A stretch of DNA of 64,000 bases from JAEZHK01 sp964575255 (GTDB lineage Bacteria > Bacillota > Clostridia > Christensenellales > Aristaeellaceae): contig CAZNPZ010000010.1 in NCBI GenBank assembly GCA_964575255.1, forward strand, positions 8,400-72,399. The letters are read 5' to 3'. The position numbers were made by a program, and so were the translations under genes. This document shows, in pieces, positions 16,160 to 25,061 of this stretch (the stretch's first letter is position 1; every line of letters starts with the position of its first letter). The notes beneath the pieces are model-generated. The model saw only the letters and a program-made list of their open reading frames with translations. It ran no database searches and was not told the DNA's origin.

Positions 16160-16881
16160 TACCAGACGACCTCCGCGTCGGTCAGCGCCTTGATGTGCAG
16201 GATGCTGCCGCGCATGTCCTGCACGTGCATGCCTCCCTCAGTGTCCAGGCTCGCGATCAGCACATCGGAGAACGCAAGCGCGTAGTGACTCAGCAATTCT
16301 TTCAGCCAGGCCTCGTCTTTCCCGGACATCGACAGATTGTGTTTCTGCAGCCTTCCGTTTTCAATCAGAACCAGCGGCAGACCCTCGTAGCCCGGTTTCA
16401 GGTTCAGGTCTTCCGGCGTCACGTTGCGCTTGACCGAGTGTGGAAAGGCGGTGATGTTGCCGTCCGTCTCAACGATGGCGGTGCCGCAGCTGGATGGGTC
16501 GAGGAGCCCCGCTTCCCGAAGACCCTCCTGAAGATCCGAAAGGCTCATGCACAGCCGGTTCAATTCCGCGCGGTCGATGATCCCGCGGTTTACGATCACC
16601 GAGGGTTTACCGGAGATAAACGCGCGAACGCGATCGCTTTTCATGCAGACGAGGGTCAGCGCGCCGTTCACCACGTACAGTGCGAGGATTGGCAAGACGC
16701 CGCTGAACAGCGGGGTGGAGATTTCCGCCATCGGCACCGCCAGGAGGTCCGCCACCATGATCGCCAGCGCGAACTCATAGGGTTGAAACTGCCCCAGCTG
16801 GTGTTTTCCGGTCGCGCGCATGGTCGCGACCATAACCAGATACAGGATGATTGCGCGGATAAAAACGGTCAGCAAGCGCAT
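16159..16881 (-). CDS. DUF421 (YetF-like) membrane protein
   Basis: 240 residues from the ATG at 16881, which follows AAGGAGGGGG; the open frame extends further upstream but without a ribosome site. Three N-terminal membrane helices (FIRAIILYLVMVATMRAT, FALAIMVADLLAVPMA, GVLPILALYVVNGALTLVCM) precede the DUF421 domain: GKPSVIVNRGIIDRAELNRL, DLQEGLREAGLLDPSS, VETDGNITAFP and EGLPLVLIENGRLQKHNL. The last 70 residues form an extra C-terminal domain. YetF-type proteins affect spore and envelope properties, but the mechanism is not established. It forms a two-gene unit with the DUF4363 protein. Confidence 0.85.
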   Translation of the reverse strand: MRLLTVFIRAIILYLVMVATMRATGKHQLGQFQPYEFALAIMVADLLAVPMAEISTPLFSGVLPILALYVVNGALTLVCMKSDRVRAFISGKPSVIVNRGIIDRAELNRLCMSLSDLQEGLREAGLLDPSSCGTAIVETDGNITAFPHSVKRNVTPEDLNLKPGYEGLPLVLIENGRLQKHNLSMSGKDEAWLKELLSHYALAFSDVLIASLDTEGGMHVQDMRGSILHIKALTDAEVVW

Positions 16882-17049
16882 CCCCCTCCTTGGTACATTC
16901 TGCGCCGGATGCGGCAGAATCCATACAATTTTCGGAACTTTTGGCGCTGCGCTTGCTTTTTGCATGGAAATGGGGCAAACTGTCGTTGGGCGGCAAGAAT
17001 ACCGTTTGACCGTCATACACTTGAATGCGAAGGAAATGAGGTGTATCGC

Positions 17050-17676
17050 ATGCCATTATTTCAGGATTTCGGGAAGCGCGTGTCCGAAGTGGCCAAGAAC
17101 GTCGGTCAGAAGACCGCCGAGGCCACGGAGGTCGCCCGGCTGAACAATCGGATCGCCGGTAAAGAAGCCGAGATCGAGCAGCTGCTTTTGCAGATCGGCA
17201 AGGCGTACTACTCGATGCGGGGCGCAGGCGGCGCGTTTGAGGCGGCCGACATGTTCTGCCAGAAGGTCAAGTCCCTGGAGGAAGAATGCGCCGCGATGCG
17301 CAATGAGATCGACGCGCTGCGCCACCAGAGTCGCTGCCCCAACTGCGGCGGCGTTCAGCCCGTCGAGGCCAGCTTCTGCGCCAGCTGCGGCACCAAACTT
17401 CCCAAGCCCGTCAAGCCCGAACCCACGCCGGAGCCAGAGCCCGCGCCGGAACCCGAAACCGCGCCGGAATCCGAACCGGAGCCGGATGTGACCACCGAGC
17501 CGGAACTGCCCAGCTCCATGACCGCCGGCAGCGCGGAGATCATCTGGCCCGCGCCCGCGCACGTCGCGGAAGCCCCGGCGGAGACCGCGCCAGCGGATGA
17601 AGCCCCGACGGAAACCGCGCCCGCGGATGAAGCCCCGACGGAGACAGCGCCCGCGCCGGAGGAAACCAAGGAGTAG
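17050..17676 (+). CDS. Zinc-ribbon protein with N-terminal coiled coil and Pro/Glu-rich tail
   Basis: 208 residues from the ATG at 17050, with AAGGAAATGAGGTG upstream. Residues 1-90 are helical and likely coiled-coil (VSEVAKNVGQKTAEATEVAR, KEAEIEQLLLQIGKAYY). A double-CxxC zinc ribbon follows (CPNCGGVQPVEASFCASCG). The last 90 residues are low complexity: PEPTPEPEPAPEPE, then three near-identical ADEAPTETAP units. A family with this order is common in Clostridia, but its role is unknown. No membrane helix, so probably cytoplasmic. The 30-base repeats coding for the ADEAPTETAP units may vary in number. Confidence 0.75.
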   Translation: MPLFQDFGKRVSEVAKNVGQKTAEATEVARLNNRIAGKEAEIEQLLLQIGKAYYSMRGAGGAFEAADMFCQKVKSLEEECAAMRNEIDALRHQSRCPNCGGVQPVEASFCASCGTKLPKPVKPEPTPEPEPAPEPETAPESEPEPDVTTEPELPSSMTAGSAEIIWPAPAHVAEAPAETAPADEAPTETAPADEAPTETAPAPEETKE

Positions 17677-17740
17677 GCGCGTCGAATCTCCGCGCAGGGA
17701 AAGGCGCGGCTTCAGGATGCTCCTGTTTCATCATCAGAAG

Positions 17741-17763
17741 GACGCCCGCGCGGGCGTCTTTTT
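17741..17763 (+). terminator. Terminator after the zinc-ribbon gene
   Basis: GACGCCCGC/GCGGGCGTC self-complementary stem followed by TTTTT. Confidence 0.85.
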
Positions 17764-17799
17764 GTGCGATAAAATTTACATTTGCTCCGGTCGCCACAT

Positions 17800-17828
17800 T
17801 TGCTTTCGCATACGCTTTCGTCTATAAT
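17800..17828 (+). promoter_or_regulatory. Promoter for the paaK-iorAB cluster
   Basis: TTGCTT (17800-17805), 17 bases, TATAAT (17823-17828). A second TATAAT lies at 17837-17842. The leader to the ATG at 17943 is about 105 bases. Confidence 0.55.
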
Positions 17829-17942
17829 GGAAAATGTATAATCATGCTCATCGAGAATACGCTTTTTGCGCGGATTCTCATGGCGCGCGGTCGGGTTGAT
17901 CGCGCGGTTGTAGCACGGAAGAACGGTAAGGGAGGGAATGCC

Positions 17943-19244
17943 ATGATCTGGAACCCAGCGGCGGAGACGATGGATCGCGCGGGCATCGAGGCCGTACAGC
18001 TCGATCGCCTGAAGCGGATCGTCGCCCATGCCTACGCCAACGTGCCCTTCTACAAAAAGAGCATGGATTCGCGGGGCGTCCGCCCGGAGCACATCAAGCG
18101 ACTCAAGGACATCGAGCTACTGGATTTCACCGTCAAGAACGACCTTCGGGACAACTACCCGTACGGCCTTTTCGCCGTACCGATGGACGACGTCCTGCGC
18201 ATCCACGCCTCCAGCGGCACCACCGGCCGCCCGATCGTCGCGGGGTACACCCGCGAGGATCTGGACAACTGGACGGAGTGCGTGGCGCGGCTCGCGACCG
18301 CTGGCGGCGCGAGGAGGAGCGACATCGCACAGATCTCCTTCGGATACGGTCTTTTTACCGGCGCCTTCGGCCTGCATCAGGGTCTTGAAAAGATCGGCGC
18401 CACCATCGTGCCCATTTCCAGCGGCAACACCGAGCGCCAGATCACGCTGATGCGCGACTTCGGCGCGACCATCCTGATCGCCACCCCGTCCTACGCGATG
18501 TACATGGCGGAGGTCGCCGAGAAGATGGACGCGATCAAGGACATCAAGCTGCGCGTCGGGCTCTTTGGCGCGGAGGCGTCCACCCTCGCGATGCGCAGGG
18601 AACTGGAAAAGCGCTGGGGCATCCTCGCCACCGAGAACTACGGCCTGACCGAGATCGTCGGCCCCGGCGTCAGCGGCGAGTGCGAAGAGAAGTGCGGCAT
18701 GCACATCAATGAGGATTACTTCCTGTGCGAGGTCATCGACCCGGACACCGGCCGCGCGCTGCCGCCGGGCGAACCGGGCGAGATGGTCATCACCACGCTC
18801 ACCAAGTGGGCGATGCCCATTCTCCGGTACCGCACGAGGGACATCACACGGCTCATCCAAGAGAAGTGCGCCTGCGGCCGCACGACGATGCGCATGGAGC
18901 AGTGCAAAGGCCGGACCGACGACATGTTGATCATCCGGGGCGTAAACCTGTTCCCCAGCACCATCGAAAGCGTGCTGGTCGGCTCCGAGGGCGTCAGCCC
19001 CAACTATGAGATCCACGTCAGCAGGGAAAACTACCTCGACAAGATCGAGGTTCGCGTCGAGATCGGCGACCGATACAACATCGACGATTTCCAGGAGATC
19101 GAGCGGCTCCGAAAGAGCGTCATGGCGAAGCTCCGCTCCGTCTGCCAGTTGGAGATCCCGGTCAGGTTCGTTTCTCCCGGCTCGCTGAAACGGTTCGAGG
19201 GCAAGGCGCGCCGCGTGACCGACCTCAGGGATCAATCTAACTGA
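17943..19244 (+). CDS. paaK: Phenylacetate--CoA ligase (first of two paralogues)
   Basis: 433 residues from the ATG at 17943 (GGGAGGG in front). It joins arylacetates such as phenylacetate or indoleacetate to CoA, using ATP and releasing AMP. Family signatures are the AMP-binding loop IHASSGTTGRPIVAGYT, YGYGLFTGAFGLHQG, TENYGLTEIVGPGVSGEC, YRTRDITRLI and GRTDDMLIIRGVNLFPSTIE. Length is typical. It is the first gene of a run paaK-iorA-iorB-paaK-ACT, the arrangement expected for conversion of aryl-pyruvates to arylacetyl-CoA and arylacetates, or the reverse in biosynthesis. Soluble cytoplasmic enzyme. Confidence 0.9.
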   Translation: MIWNPAAETMDRAGIEAVQLDRLKRIVAHAYANVPFYKKSMDSRGVRPEHIKRLKDIELLDFTVKNDLRDNYPYGLFAVPMDDVLRIHASSGTTGRPIVAGYTREDLDNWTECVARLATAGGARRSDIAQISFGYGLFTGAFGLHQGLEKIGATIVPISSGNTERQITLMRDFGATILIATPSYAMYMAEVAEKMDAIKDIKLRVGLFGAEASTLAMRRELEKRWGILATENYGLTEIVGPGVSGECEEKCGMHINEDYFLCEVIDPDTGRALPPGEPGEMVITTLTKWAMPILRYRTRDITRLIQEKCACGRTTMRMEQCKGRTDDMLIIRGVNLFPSTIESVLVGSEGVSPNYEIHVSRENYLDKIEVRVEIGDRYNIDDFQEIERLRKSVMAKLRSVCQLEIPVRFVSPGSLKRFEGKARRVTDLRDQSN

Positions 19245-19258
19245 CGAGGAATGATTTG

Positions 19259-20998
19259 ATGAACAAGGCGCTGATGCTTGGAAACGAGGCGATCGCGCGC
19301 GGCGCATGGGAAGCGGGCGTACGCGTGGTCAGTTCGTATCCTGGAACCCCTTCGACCGAAATCACCGAGGCCGCGTCGGCCTACCCCGAAATCTACACCG
19401 AATGGGCTGTCAACGAAAAGGTGTCGCTGGAAGTGACCGCAGGCGCGTCAGCAGCGGGCGCGCGCTCGATGAACTGCATGAAGCACGTGGGCTTAAACGT
19501 CGCGGCTGACCCGCTGTTTACCTTGAGCTACACCGGCGTGAACGGCGGCCTGGTGATCGTCGTGGCCGACGATCCGGGCATGAACTCCTCGCAGAACGAG
19601 CAGGACAGCCGCTTCTACGCGCGCGCGGCGCTCGTCCCAATGCTGGAGCCCGCCGACAGCGAGGAATGCAGGGCTTTCGTGAAGGAAGCGTTCGACCTCA
19701 GCGAGCGGTTTGACACCCCGTTTCTGATCCGAACCACCACAGCCATCGCCCACGCTCGCTCGATGGTTACACTCGAACCGCGCGCCGGGGTTGAAGTGAA
19801 ACCCTACGCGAAGGACGCGGCCAAGTACGTGATGATGCCCGCGATGGCGCGCGGACGCCACGTGAAGGTGGAGGAGCGCTCAATAGCGCTCGCCGCATGG
19901 TCGGACGCCACCCCGCTCAACCGGGTTGAGATGCGCGACACACAGATCGGCATCATCTGCTCCGGCGTGGTCTACCAGTACGTGCGGGAGGCGCTGCCGG
20001 AGGCTTCCACCCTGAAGCTGGGCGTCGTCAACCCGCTGCCAAGAACACTGATCGAGGATTTCGCGGCGAAAGTCGATAAGCTCTACGTCATCGAATCGCT
20101 GGAACCCATCTTTGAAGAGCAGATCGCGTCCTGGGGCGTCAGGGTCACCGGCGGCAAGGCGCTGACCGGCCTTCAGGGCGACCTGTCCGCCCGCCGCGTC
20201 CGGGAGGCGCTGGGCTTCACGGTACCGGAGGTTCTCCCTGCGGAAAAGCTGCCCGGCCGTCCGCCGGTCATGTGCGCCGGATGCCCGCACCGGGGGCCGT
20301 TCTATGTACTGAATAAGCTCAGGCTCCATGTCACCGGCGACATCGGCTGCTACACGCTGGGCACGCTCGCGCCGCTAAACGCCATCGACACGGTGCTTTG
20401 CATGGGCGCGTCGGTCGGCATGGCGCAGGGCTTCGCGAGGGCGCGGGGCGACGAATTCGCGGCGAGAACCGTCGCGGTGATCGGCGACAGCACGTTCCTG
20501 CATTCGGGCGTGACCTCGCTGATCAATGCCGCCTACAACAAGGCGAACGCGGCGGTGCTGATCCTGGATAACCGCACCACCGGCATGACCGGCCACCAGC
20601 CCAACCCTTCGACCGGCTACAATATCCACCGTGAACCCACCACCGAGATCGACCTTGCCGCGCTTTGCCGCGCCTGCGGCGTTGAATCCGTCGCAACCGT
20701 CGATGCGTTCGACCTTCAAGGCCTTGAGGCCGCGCTGAAGGACGCGCTCTCCTTCCCCGGCCCGGCGGTCGTCATCGCCCGCAAGGCCTGCGCGCTGCTT
20801 GACAAAAAGCGTGCGTTCACCCCCTACCGTGTGATTCCCGACCGCTGCACCGGCTGCATGACCTGCATGAAGCTGGGCTGCCCCGCCATCGAGAAGGACG
20901 GCAAAAAGGCCCGCGTGAACCCAGACCTCTGCGTCGGCTGCGGGCTGTGCGCGGGCGTGTGCCGGTTTTCGGCCTTCGGGAAGGGGGACGCGAAATGA
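19259..20998 (+). CDS. iorA: Indolepyruvate:ferredoxin oxidoreductase, alpha subunit
   Basis: 579 residues from the ATG at 19259 (GAGGAA seven bases ahead; the adjacent in-frame TTG is rejected). It oxidatively decarboxylates aryl-pyruvates to arylacetyl-CoA with thiamine diphosphate, passing electrons to ferredoxin. The N-terminal pyrimidine-binding half has GNEAIARGAWEAGVRVVSSYPGTPSTEI. The C-terminal half holds the diphosphate site (GDIGCYTLG, VIGDSTFLHSG, ILDNRTTGMTGHQ). It ends in two 4Fe-4S motifs, CTGCMTCMKLGCP and CVGCGLCAGVC; the second is followed by R rather than the usual P. Oxygen-sensitive enzymes of this type mark an anaerobe. Four-base overlap with iorB. Confidence 0.95.
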   Translation: MNKALMLGNEAIARGAWEAGVRVVSSYPGTPSTEITEAASAYPEIYTEWAVNEKVSLEVTAGASAAGARSMNCMKHVGLNVAADPLFTLSYTGVNGGLVIVVADDPGMNSSQNEQDSRFYARAALVPMLEPADSEECRAFVKEAFDLSERFDTPFLIRTTTAIAHARSMVTLEPRAGVEVKPYAKDAAKYVMMPAMARGRHVKVEERSIALAAWSDATPLNRVEMRDTQIGIICSGVVYQYVREALPEASTLKLGVVNPLPRTLIEDFAAKVDKLYVIESLEPIFEEQIASWGVRVTGGKALTGLQGDLSARRVREALGFTVPEVLPAEKLPGRPPVMCAGCPHRGPFYVLNKLRLHVTGDIGCYTLGTLAPLNAIDTVLCMGASVGMAQGFARARGDEFAARTVAVIGDSTFLHSGVTSLINAAYNKANAAVLILDNRTTGMTGHQPNPSTGYNIHREPTTEIDLAALCRACGVESVATVDAFDLQGLEAALKDALSFPGPAVVIARKACALLDKKRAFTPYRVIPDRCTGCMTCMKLGCPAIEKDGKKARVNPDLCVGCGLCAGVCRFSAFGKGDAK

Positions 20999-21573
20999 AC
21001 GCGAGCATTGTCATCGTCGGCGTCGGCGGACAGGGGACGCTGCTCGCCAGCCGCATCCTGGGCACGCTGGCGGGCGAAATGGGGCTGGACGTCAAGGTCA
21101 GCGAAGTGCACGGCATGGCGCAGCGGGGCGGCAACGTGATTACCCACGTTCGCATCGGGGACGGCGTCCATTCGCCGCTTGTCGAGCCGGGCGGCGCCGA
21201 CTACCTGCTGGCGTTTGAAGAGCTGGAGGCGCTGCGCGCGCTCCCCTACCTCAAAGCGGGCGGCACGCTGATCGCAAATACCCAAATAATCGCGCCGATG
21301 CCGGTCATCACCGGCGCGGCGGCATACCCGGACGACATACAACAAAAGCTGTCCGCCGCCTGCCGCGCTTATACGCTGGACGCGTTGGCGCTCGCCCACA
21401 GGGCGGGCGACGCGCGCGCGGTCAATCTGGTGCTGCTCGGCGCGCTGTGCCGCCTGACGGATACCGACCGCGCTCTATGGCAGAAGGCAATCACGAAGAG
21501 CGTGCCGGAAAAATTCCTTTCCGCCAACCTGACTGCCTTTCAACTGGGCTACGAGGAGGTTTTGAACGGATGA
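20995..21573 (+). CDS. iorB: Indolepyruvate:ferredoxin oxidoreductase, beta subunit
   Basis: 192 residues from the ATG at 20995, overlapping the iorA stop (ATGA). It is the gamma-type subunit that completes the IorAB enzyme. Family features are IVIVGVGGQGTLLASRILG, VSEVHGMAQRGGNVITHVRIG and a helical C-terminal end. Length is typical. An upstream reading extends the frame but only into iorA. Confidence 0.95.
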   Translation: MNASIVIVGVGGQGTLLASRILGTLAGEMGLDVKVSEVHGMAQRGGNVITHVRIGDGVHSPLVEPGGADYLLAFEELEALRALPYLKAGGTLIANTQIIAPMPVITGAAAYPDDIQQKLSAACRAYTLDALALAHRAGDARAVNLVLLGALCRLTDTDRALWQKAITKSVPEKFLSANLTAFQLGYEEVLNG

Positions 21574-22886
21574 GATCCCGTGAGATGAAGATATGGAACC
21601 CGGAAATGGAAACGATGGATCGCGAGCAGCTGCGCGCGCTTCAGAGCGAGCGACTGAAGGCCACCGTGAAGCGCGTGTACGACAACGTGCCGATGTACCG
21701 TCAGCGCATGATCGACAAGGGTGTGGAACCCGGCGACATCCGCTCCATCGACGACCTGAAACTGCTCCCGTTCACCGATAAGCCCGACCTCCGCGATCAG
21801 TTCCCCTACGGCCTGTTCGCGGAACCGCTGAAAAACATCGTGCGCATTCACGGCTCGTCCGGCACCACCGGCATGCCCATCGTCGCGGGCTACACCAAGC
21901 GCGACATCGAGATCTGGACCGAGGGCATGGCCCGTACGATGACCGCCGCGGGCGGCGGCGAGGACGACATCATCCAGATCGCCTACGGTTATGGCCTCTT
22001 CACCGGCGGTCTGGGCGCGCACCAGGGCGCGAGCGCGGTCGGCGCGACCGTCATCCCGATGTCCAGCGGCAACACCCCCCGCCAGATCGCGATGATGCGC
22101 GCGATGGGCACGACGATGCTGTGCTGCACGCCCTCCTACGCGCTGCACCTGGCCGAGACGATCCGCGAGATGGGCATCCCGCTGTCGGAATTCAAACTCA
22201 AGGCGGGTACGTTCGGCGCGGAGCCGTGGAGCGAGAACATCCGCGTCCGGATCGAGGAACTGCTGGATATCGACGCGCTGGACATCTACGGCCTGACCGA
22301 GATCACCGGCCCCGGCGTATCGTACGAGTGCCTCGCCAAGCACGGCATGCACGTCAACGAGGATCATTTCGTGCCGGAGATCATCGATCCCGACACGCTG
22401 GAACCGCTTCCCTACGGAAAACGCGGCGAACTGGTCTTCTCCACGATCACCAAGGAAGGCATGCCGATGCTGCGCTACCGCACCCATGACCTGTGCCGCC
22501 TGCACGCGGAAAAGTGCGAGTGCGGAAGGACGCTGGTTCGCATGGAGCGCATCCTCGGCCGCACCGACGACATGCTGATCATCCGCGGCGTCAACGTGTT
22601 CCCCAGCCAGGTGGAGACCGTGCTGACCTCCATCTCCGGCGCCACGCCCCACTTCCTGATGGTCGTCGAGCGCGCGGGTTCCACCGATCAACTGGAAATT
22701 CAGGTAGAAGTATCCGAGGAAATGTTCGGCGACACCGTCGGCCAGATGCAGCACCTGCAGAAGAAGATCAGCGAGAGCATGAAGTCCACGCTGGGTCTCA
22801 CCGCCGCGATCAAGCTGGTCGCCCCCAAGACCATCCCGCGCTTTGAGGGCAAGGCGCGCCGGGTGGTCGACAACCGCAAGCTGTAA
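21570..22886 (+). CDS. paaK: Phenylacetate--CoA ligase (second paralogue)
   Basis: 438 residues from the ATG at 21570, which overlaps the iorB stop (ATGA) with GAGGAGG ten bases before. ATG 21585 (MKIWNPEMETMDRE) aligns better with the first paralogue's start and is the alternative. The same motifs are present: IHGSSGTTGMPIVAGYTK, AYGYGLFTGGLGAHQG, DIYGLTEITGPGVSYEC, YRTHDLCRLHAEKCECG and GRTDDMLIIRGVNVFPSQVE. The two ligases are clearly homologous along their whole length but far from identical, so they may prefer different aryl acids. Confidence 0.9.
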   Translation: MRSREMKIWNPEMETMDREQLRALQSERLKATVKRVYDNVPMYRQRMIDKGVEPGDIRSIDDLKLLPFTDKPDLRDQFPYGLFAEPLKNIVRIHGSSGTTGMPIVAGYTKRDIEIWTEGMARTMTAAGGGEDDIIQIAYGYGLFTGGLGAHQGASAVGATVIPMSSGNTPRQIAMMRAMGTTMLCCTPSYALHLAETIREMGIPLSEFKLKAGTFGAEPWSENIRVRIEELLDIDALDIYGLTEITGPGVSYECLAKHGMHVNEDHFVPEIIDPDTLEPLPYGKRGELVFSTITKEGMPMLRYRTHDLCRLHAEKCECGRTLVRMERILGRTDDMLIIRGVNVFPSQVETVLTSISGATPHFLMVVERAGSTDQLEIQVEVSEEMFGDTVGQMQHLQKKISESMKSTLGLTAAIKLVAPKTIPRFEGKARRVVDNRKL

Positions 22887-22924
22887 GCACGATCAGGGTC
22901 AAAATGTGATTGGAGGGAACGGAC

Positions 22925-23356
22925 ATGTACGTCAAGCAGGTTTCGGTGTTCCTCGAAAACAAGAAGGGCAGCCTGACCGACCTGACCGGGATCTTATCGA
23001 ACAGTGGCATCGACCTGATCGCGCTTTCCATCGCGGATACCGAGCAATACGGCATCCTGCGCTGCATCATGACCGACATGGACAAGGGCGTTCAGGCGCT
23101 GAAAGACGCGGGCTACGTGGTTCGTCTCACGGACGTGCTGGCCGTCTGCGTGCCGGATCGCCCCGGCGGACTCAACGAGGTTTTGGAACTTCTGACCGCG
23201 AACGACATCTCCGTGGAGTACGTGTATTCCTTCGTGCGCTCCACAGGCAGCCACGCGCTGGTGATCTTCCACCTGTCCGACCTCCAGAAGGGCCAGAAAG
23301 TGCTGACCGACCGCGGCGTAAAACTTTTGGACAATGACGAGGTACGTTCGCTGTGA
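22925..23356 (+). CDS. Tandem ACT-domain amino-acid-binding protein
   Basis: 143 residues from the ATG at 22925 with GGAGGGAA in front. Two ACT-like units are visible: VKQVSVFLENKKGSLTDLTG...LIALSIADT in the first half and VLAVCVPDRPGGLNEVLELL...VEYVYSFVRS in the second. ACT domains bind amino acids and signal allosterically. Such proteins commonly follow paaK genes in anaerobes, so sensing of an aromatic amino acid or its product is a reasonable inference. Its stop overlaps the alr start (GTGA). Confidence 0.85.
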   Translation: MYVKQVSVFLENKKGSLTDLTGILSNSGIDLIALSIADTEQYGILRCIMTDMDKGVQALKDAGYVVRLTDVLAVCVPDRPGGLNEVLELLTANDISVEYVYSFVRSTGSHALVIFHLSDLQKGQKVLTDRGVKLLDNDEVRSL

Positions 23357-24465
23357 CTGCTTACCGTAAAACCGAACTGATCATCTCCGGTGCGGCGCTC
23401 ACCGAAAACGCCGTGCTGATCCGCCGCCATCTCGCGGGCAAGGCCCGCATGATGGCGGTGGTCAAGGCCGACGCCTACGGCCATGACCTGATTCGCACCG
23501 CCAAACTGGAGCTCGCCGCCGGCGCGTACGCGCTGGCGGTGGCGTTGGTTGAGGAAGGCGTCGCGCTCCGCGAGGCGGGCGTGAAAGCCCCGATCCTGGT
23601 GCTGGGCGGTTCCTCGCCGGAAGGTCTCAAAGCCGCTGTGCAACACCATCTGGCGCAGTCGGTGTACGAGCCGTGGGTACTCCCAGTCCTTCATAAGGAA
23701 GCCGAGCGGCTGGATACCGTCGCGCACGCGCACCTCAAAATCGATACCGGCATGACACGCATCGGCCTCCGCGGCGAGGAATCGCTCAAGGAGATGCTTT
23801 CCCGTTTCAAGGACTGCCCCCGCGTCAAGCTGGAGGGCGTGTTCACCCATTTCGCGTCGGCGGATTCCGACCCGGAGTTCACCCGCGCGCAGAATGCGCT
23901 GTTTACGCGCTCGGTCAGGCGCGTTCAGTTGGAAGGCTACAGGCCCATCGCTCACGCCGCCGCGAGCGAGGCGCTATTGCGCGATCCCACGCTCTGGCAC
24001 GACATGGTGCGGCCCGGCATCGCGCTGTACGGCGGATCGGTGAGGCACCTCTTGCCAGGCCTCACGCCCGCGCAGACGCTTGTCAGCCACCCGGTGCGCC
24101 TAATGCGCGTCCCGGCGGGCGAGACGATCGGCTATGGCCGCACGTTCAAGACCGAGCGGGACAGCCTGATCCTGACGCTGCCGGTCGGTTATGGCGACGG
24201 CTATCCCAGGTTATTGTCCAACCGCGCCCACGCGCTGGTCAGGGGCAGGCGCGCGCCGATCGCTGGGCGTGTGTGCATGGACATGATCATGGTGGACGTC
24301 ACCGACATCCCCGGCGTTACGCCGGACGACCCGGTGGTGCTTCTGGGCGAACAGGGGGCGGAGCGCATCACGCCGGACGAACTGGCAATGCTGACCGGCA
24401 CCATCCCCTACGAAATCATGCTGGGCTTCACCCAGCGCCTGGCGCGCGCGTTCGATGGCATGTGA
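23353..24465 (+). CDS. alr: Alanine racemase
   Basis: 370 residues from a GTG start at 23353, coupled to the ACT gene by a four-base overlap. It interconverts L- and D-alanine, supplying D-alanine for peptidoglycan. The PLP lysine is in AVVKADAYGHD (Lys about 38). Other markers are LKIDTGMTRIGL, GVFTHFASAD, MVRPGIALYGG, PAGETIGYGRTF, LPVGYGDGYPRLLSN and RVCMDMIMVDVTD. Length is normal. A catabolic or serine-racemase role cannot be excluded, but nothing suggests one. Confidence 0.93.
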   Translation: MTAYRKTELIISGAALTENAVLIRRHLAGKARMMAVVKADAYGHDLIRTAKLELAAGAYALAVALVEEGVALREAGVKAPILVLGGSSPEGLKAAVQHHLAQSVYEPWVLPVLHKEAERLDTVAHAHLKIDTGMTRIGLRGEESLKEMLSRFKDCPRVKLEGVFTHFASADSDPEFTRAQNALFTRSVRRVQLEGYRPIAHAAASEALLRDPTLWHDMVRPGIALYGGSVRHLLPGLTPAQTLVSHPVRLMRVPAGETIGYGRTFKTERDSLILTLPVGYGDGYPRLLSNRAHALVRGRRAPIAGRVCMDMIMVDVTDIPGVTPDDPVVLLGEQGAERITPDELAMLTGTIPYEIMLGFTQRLARAFDGM

Positions 24466-25015
24466 CAAAGCCGCCTTACGCGCGAAAATGCGCGGACTGA
24501 GGGCATCCGCCCTCGTGCCGGAATGGTCCGAAGCGGCCTGCGCGCGGATTTTGGCGCTCGACGCGTATAAAACTGCGAAAATTGTGTTCTGCTATTACTC
24601 GGTGGGCGGCGAAGCGGACACGCTTGCGCTGATCGAGCGGATGCGCGCGGACGGAAAAACCGTGTGCCTGCCCGCGATCACCGGGCGGGGCGTCATGGAG
24701 GCGCGGCGGATGGATCGCCTCGTCCCCGGCCGCTACGGGATCCCGGCGCCGGATGGGCCGGCGATCCCGCCGGAGGACATTGATCTCATCGTCGTGCCCG
24801 GCCTCGCGTTCGACCGATCGTGCCACAGGCTCGGTCAGGGCGGCGGCTATTATGACAGGTATCTCTCCGGCTGCCGCGCCGTCACCATCGGCCTAGCCTT
24901 CGAGCTTCAGATGGTGGACGAGCTCCCGCGGGAGGCACACGACATACCGCTTGACTTTGTGGCGACCGACGCGGCGCTCTACCAGTGTCCAGGAAAAGGC
25001 GAACCCAACCAATAA
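24455..25015 (+). CDS. 5-formyltetrahydrofolate cyclo-ligase
   Basis: 186 residues from the ATG at 24455, overlapping the alr end by 11 bases. It converts 5-formyl-THF to methenyl-THF with ATP, a folate housekeeping step. Features of the family are the N-terminal KAALRAKMRGLRA, YYSVGGEADTLALI, the central VPGLAFDRSCHRLGQGGGYYDRYL (nucleotide and folate site) and the terminal IPLDFVATDAALY. In the loop the usual D..G.RLG.G pattern reads DRSCHRLGQG. Length is typical. Confidence 0.9.
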   Translation: MACDKAALRAKMRGLRASALVPEWSEAACARILALDAYKTAKIVFCYYSVGGEADTLALIERMRADGKTVCLPAITGRGVMEARRMDRLVPGRYGIPAPDGPAIPPEDIDLIVVPGLAFDRSCHRLGQGGGYYDRYLSGCRAVTIGLAFELQMVDELPREAHDIPLDFVATDAALYQCPGKGEPNQ

Positions 25016-25061
25016 AACCCGATCACAAACGGCGGCCCCGCGAGGGGCAAACGGAGGAACC

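Noticed and set aside
16195..17049. Long plus-strand open frame opposite the DUF421 gene, joined to the zinc-ribbon protein
   Set aside because: It is the antisense shadow of a clear DUF421 gene; the real start at 17050 has a ribosome site.
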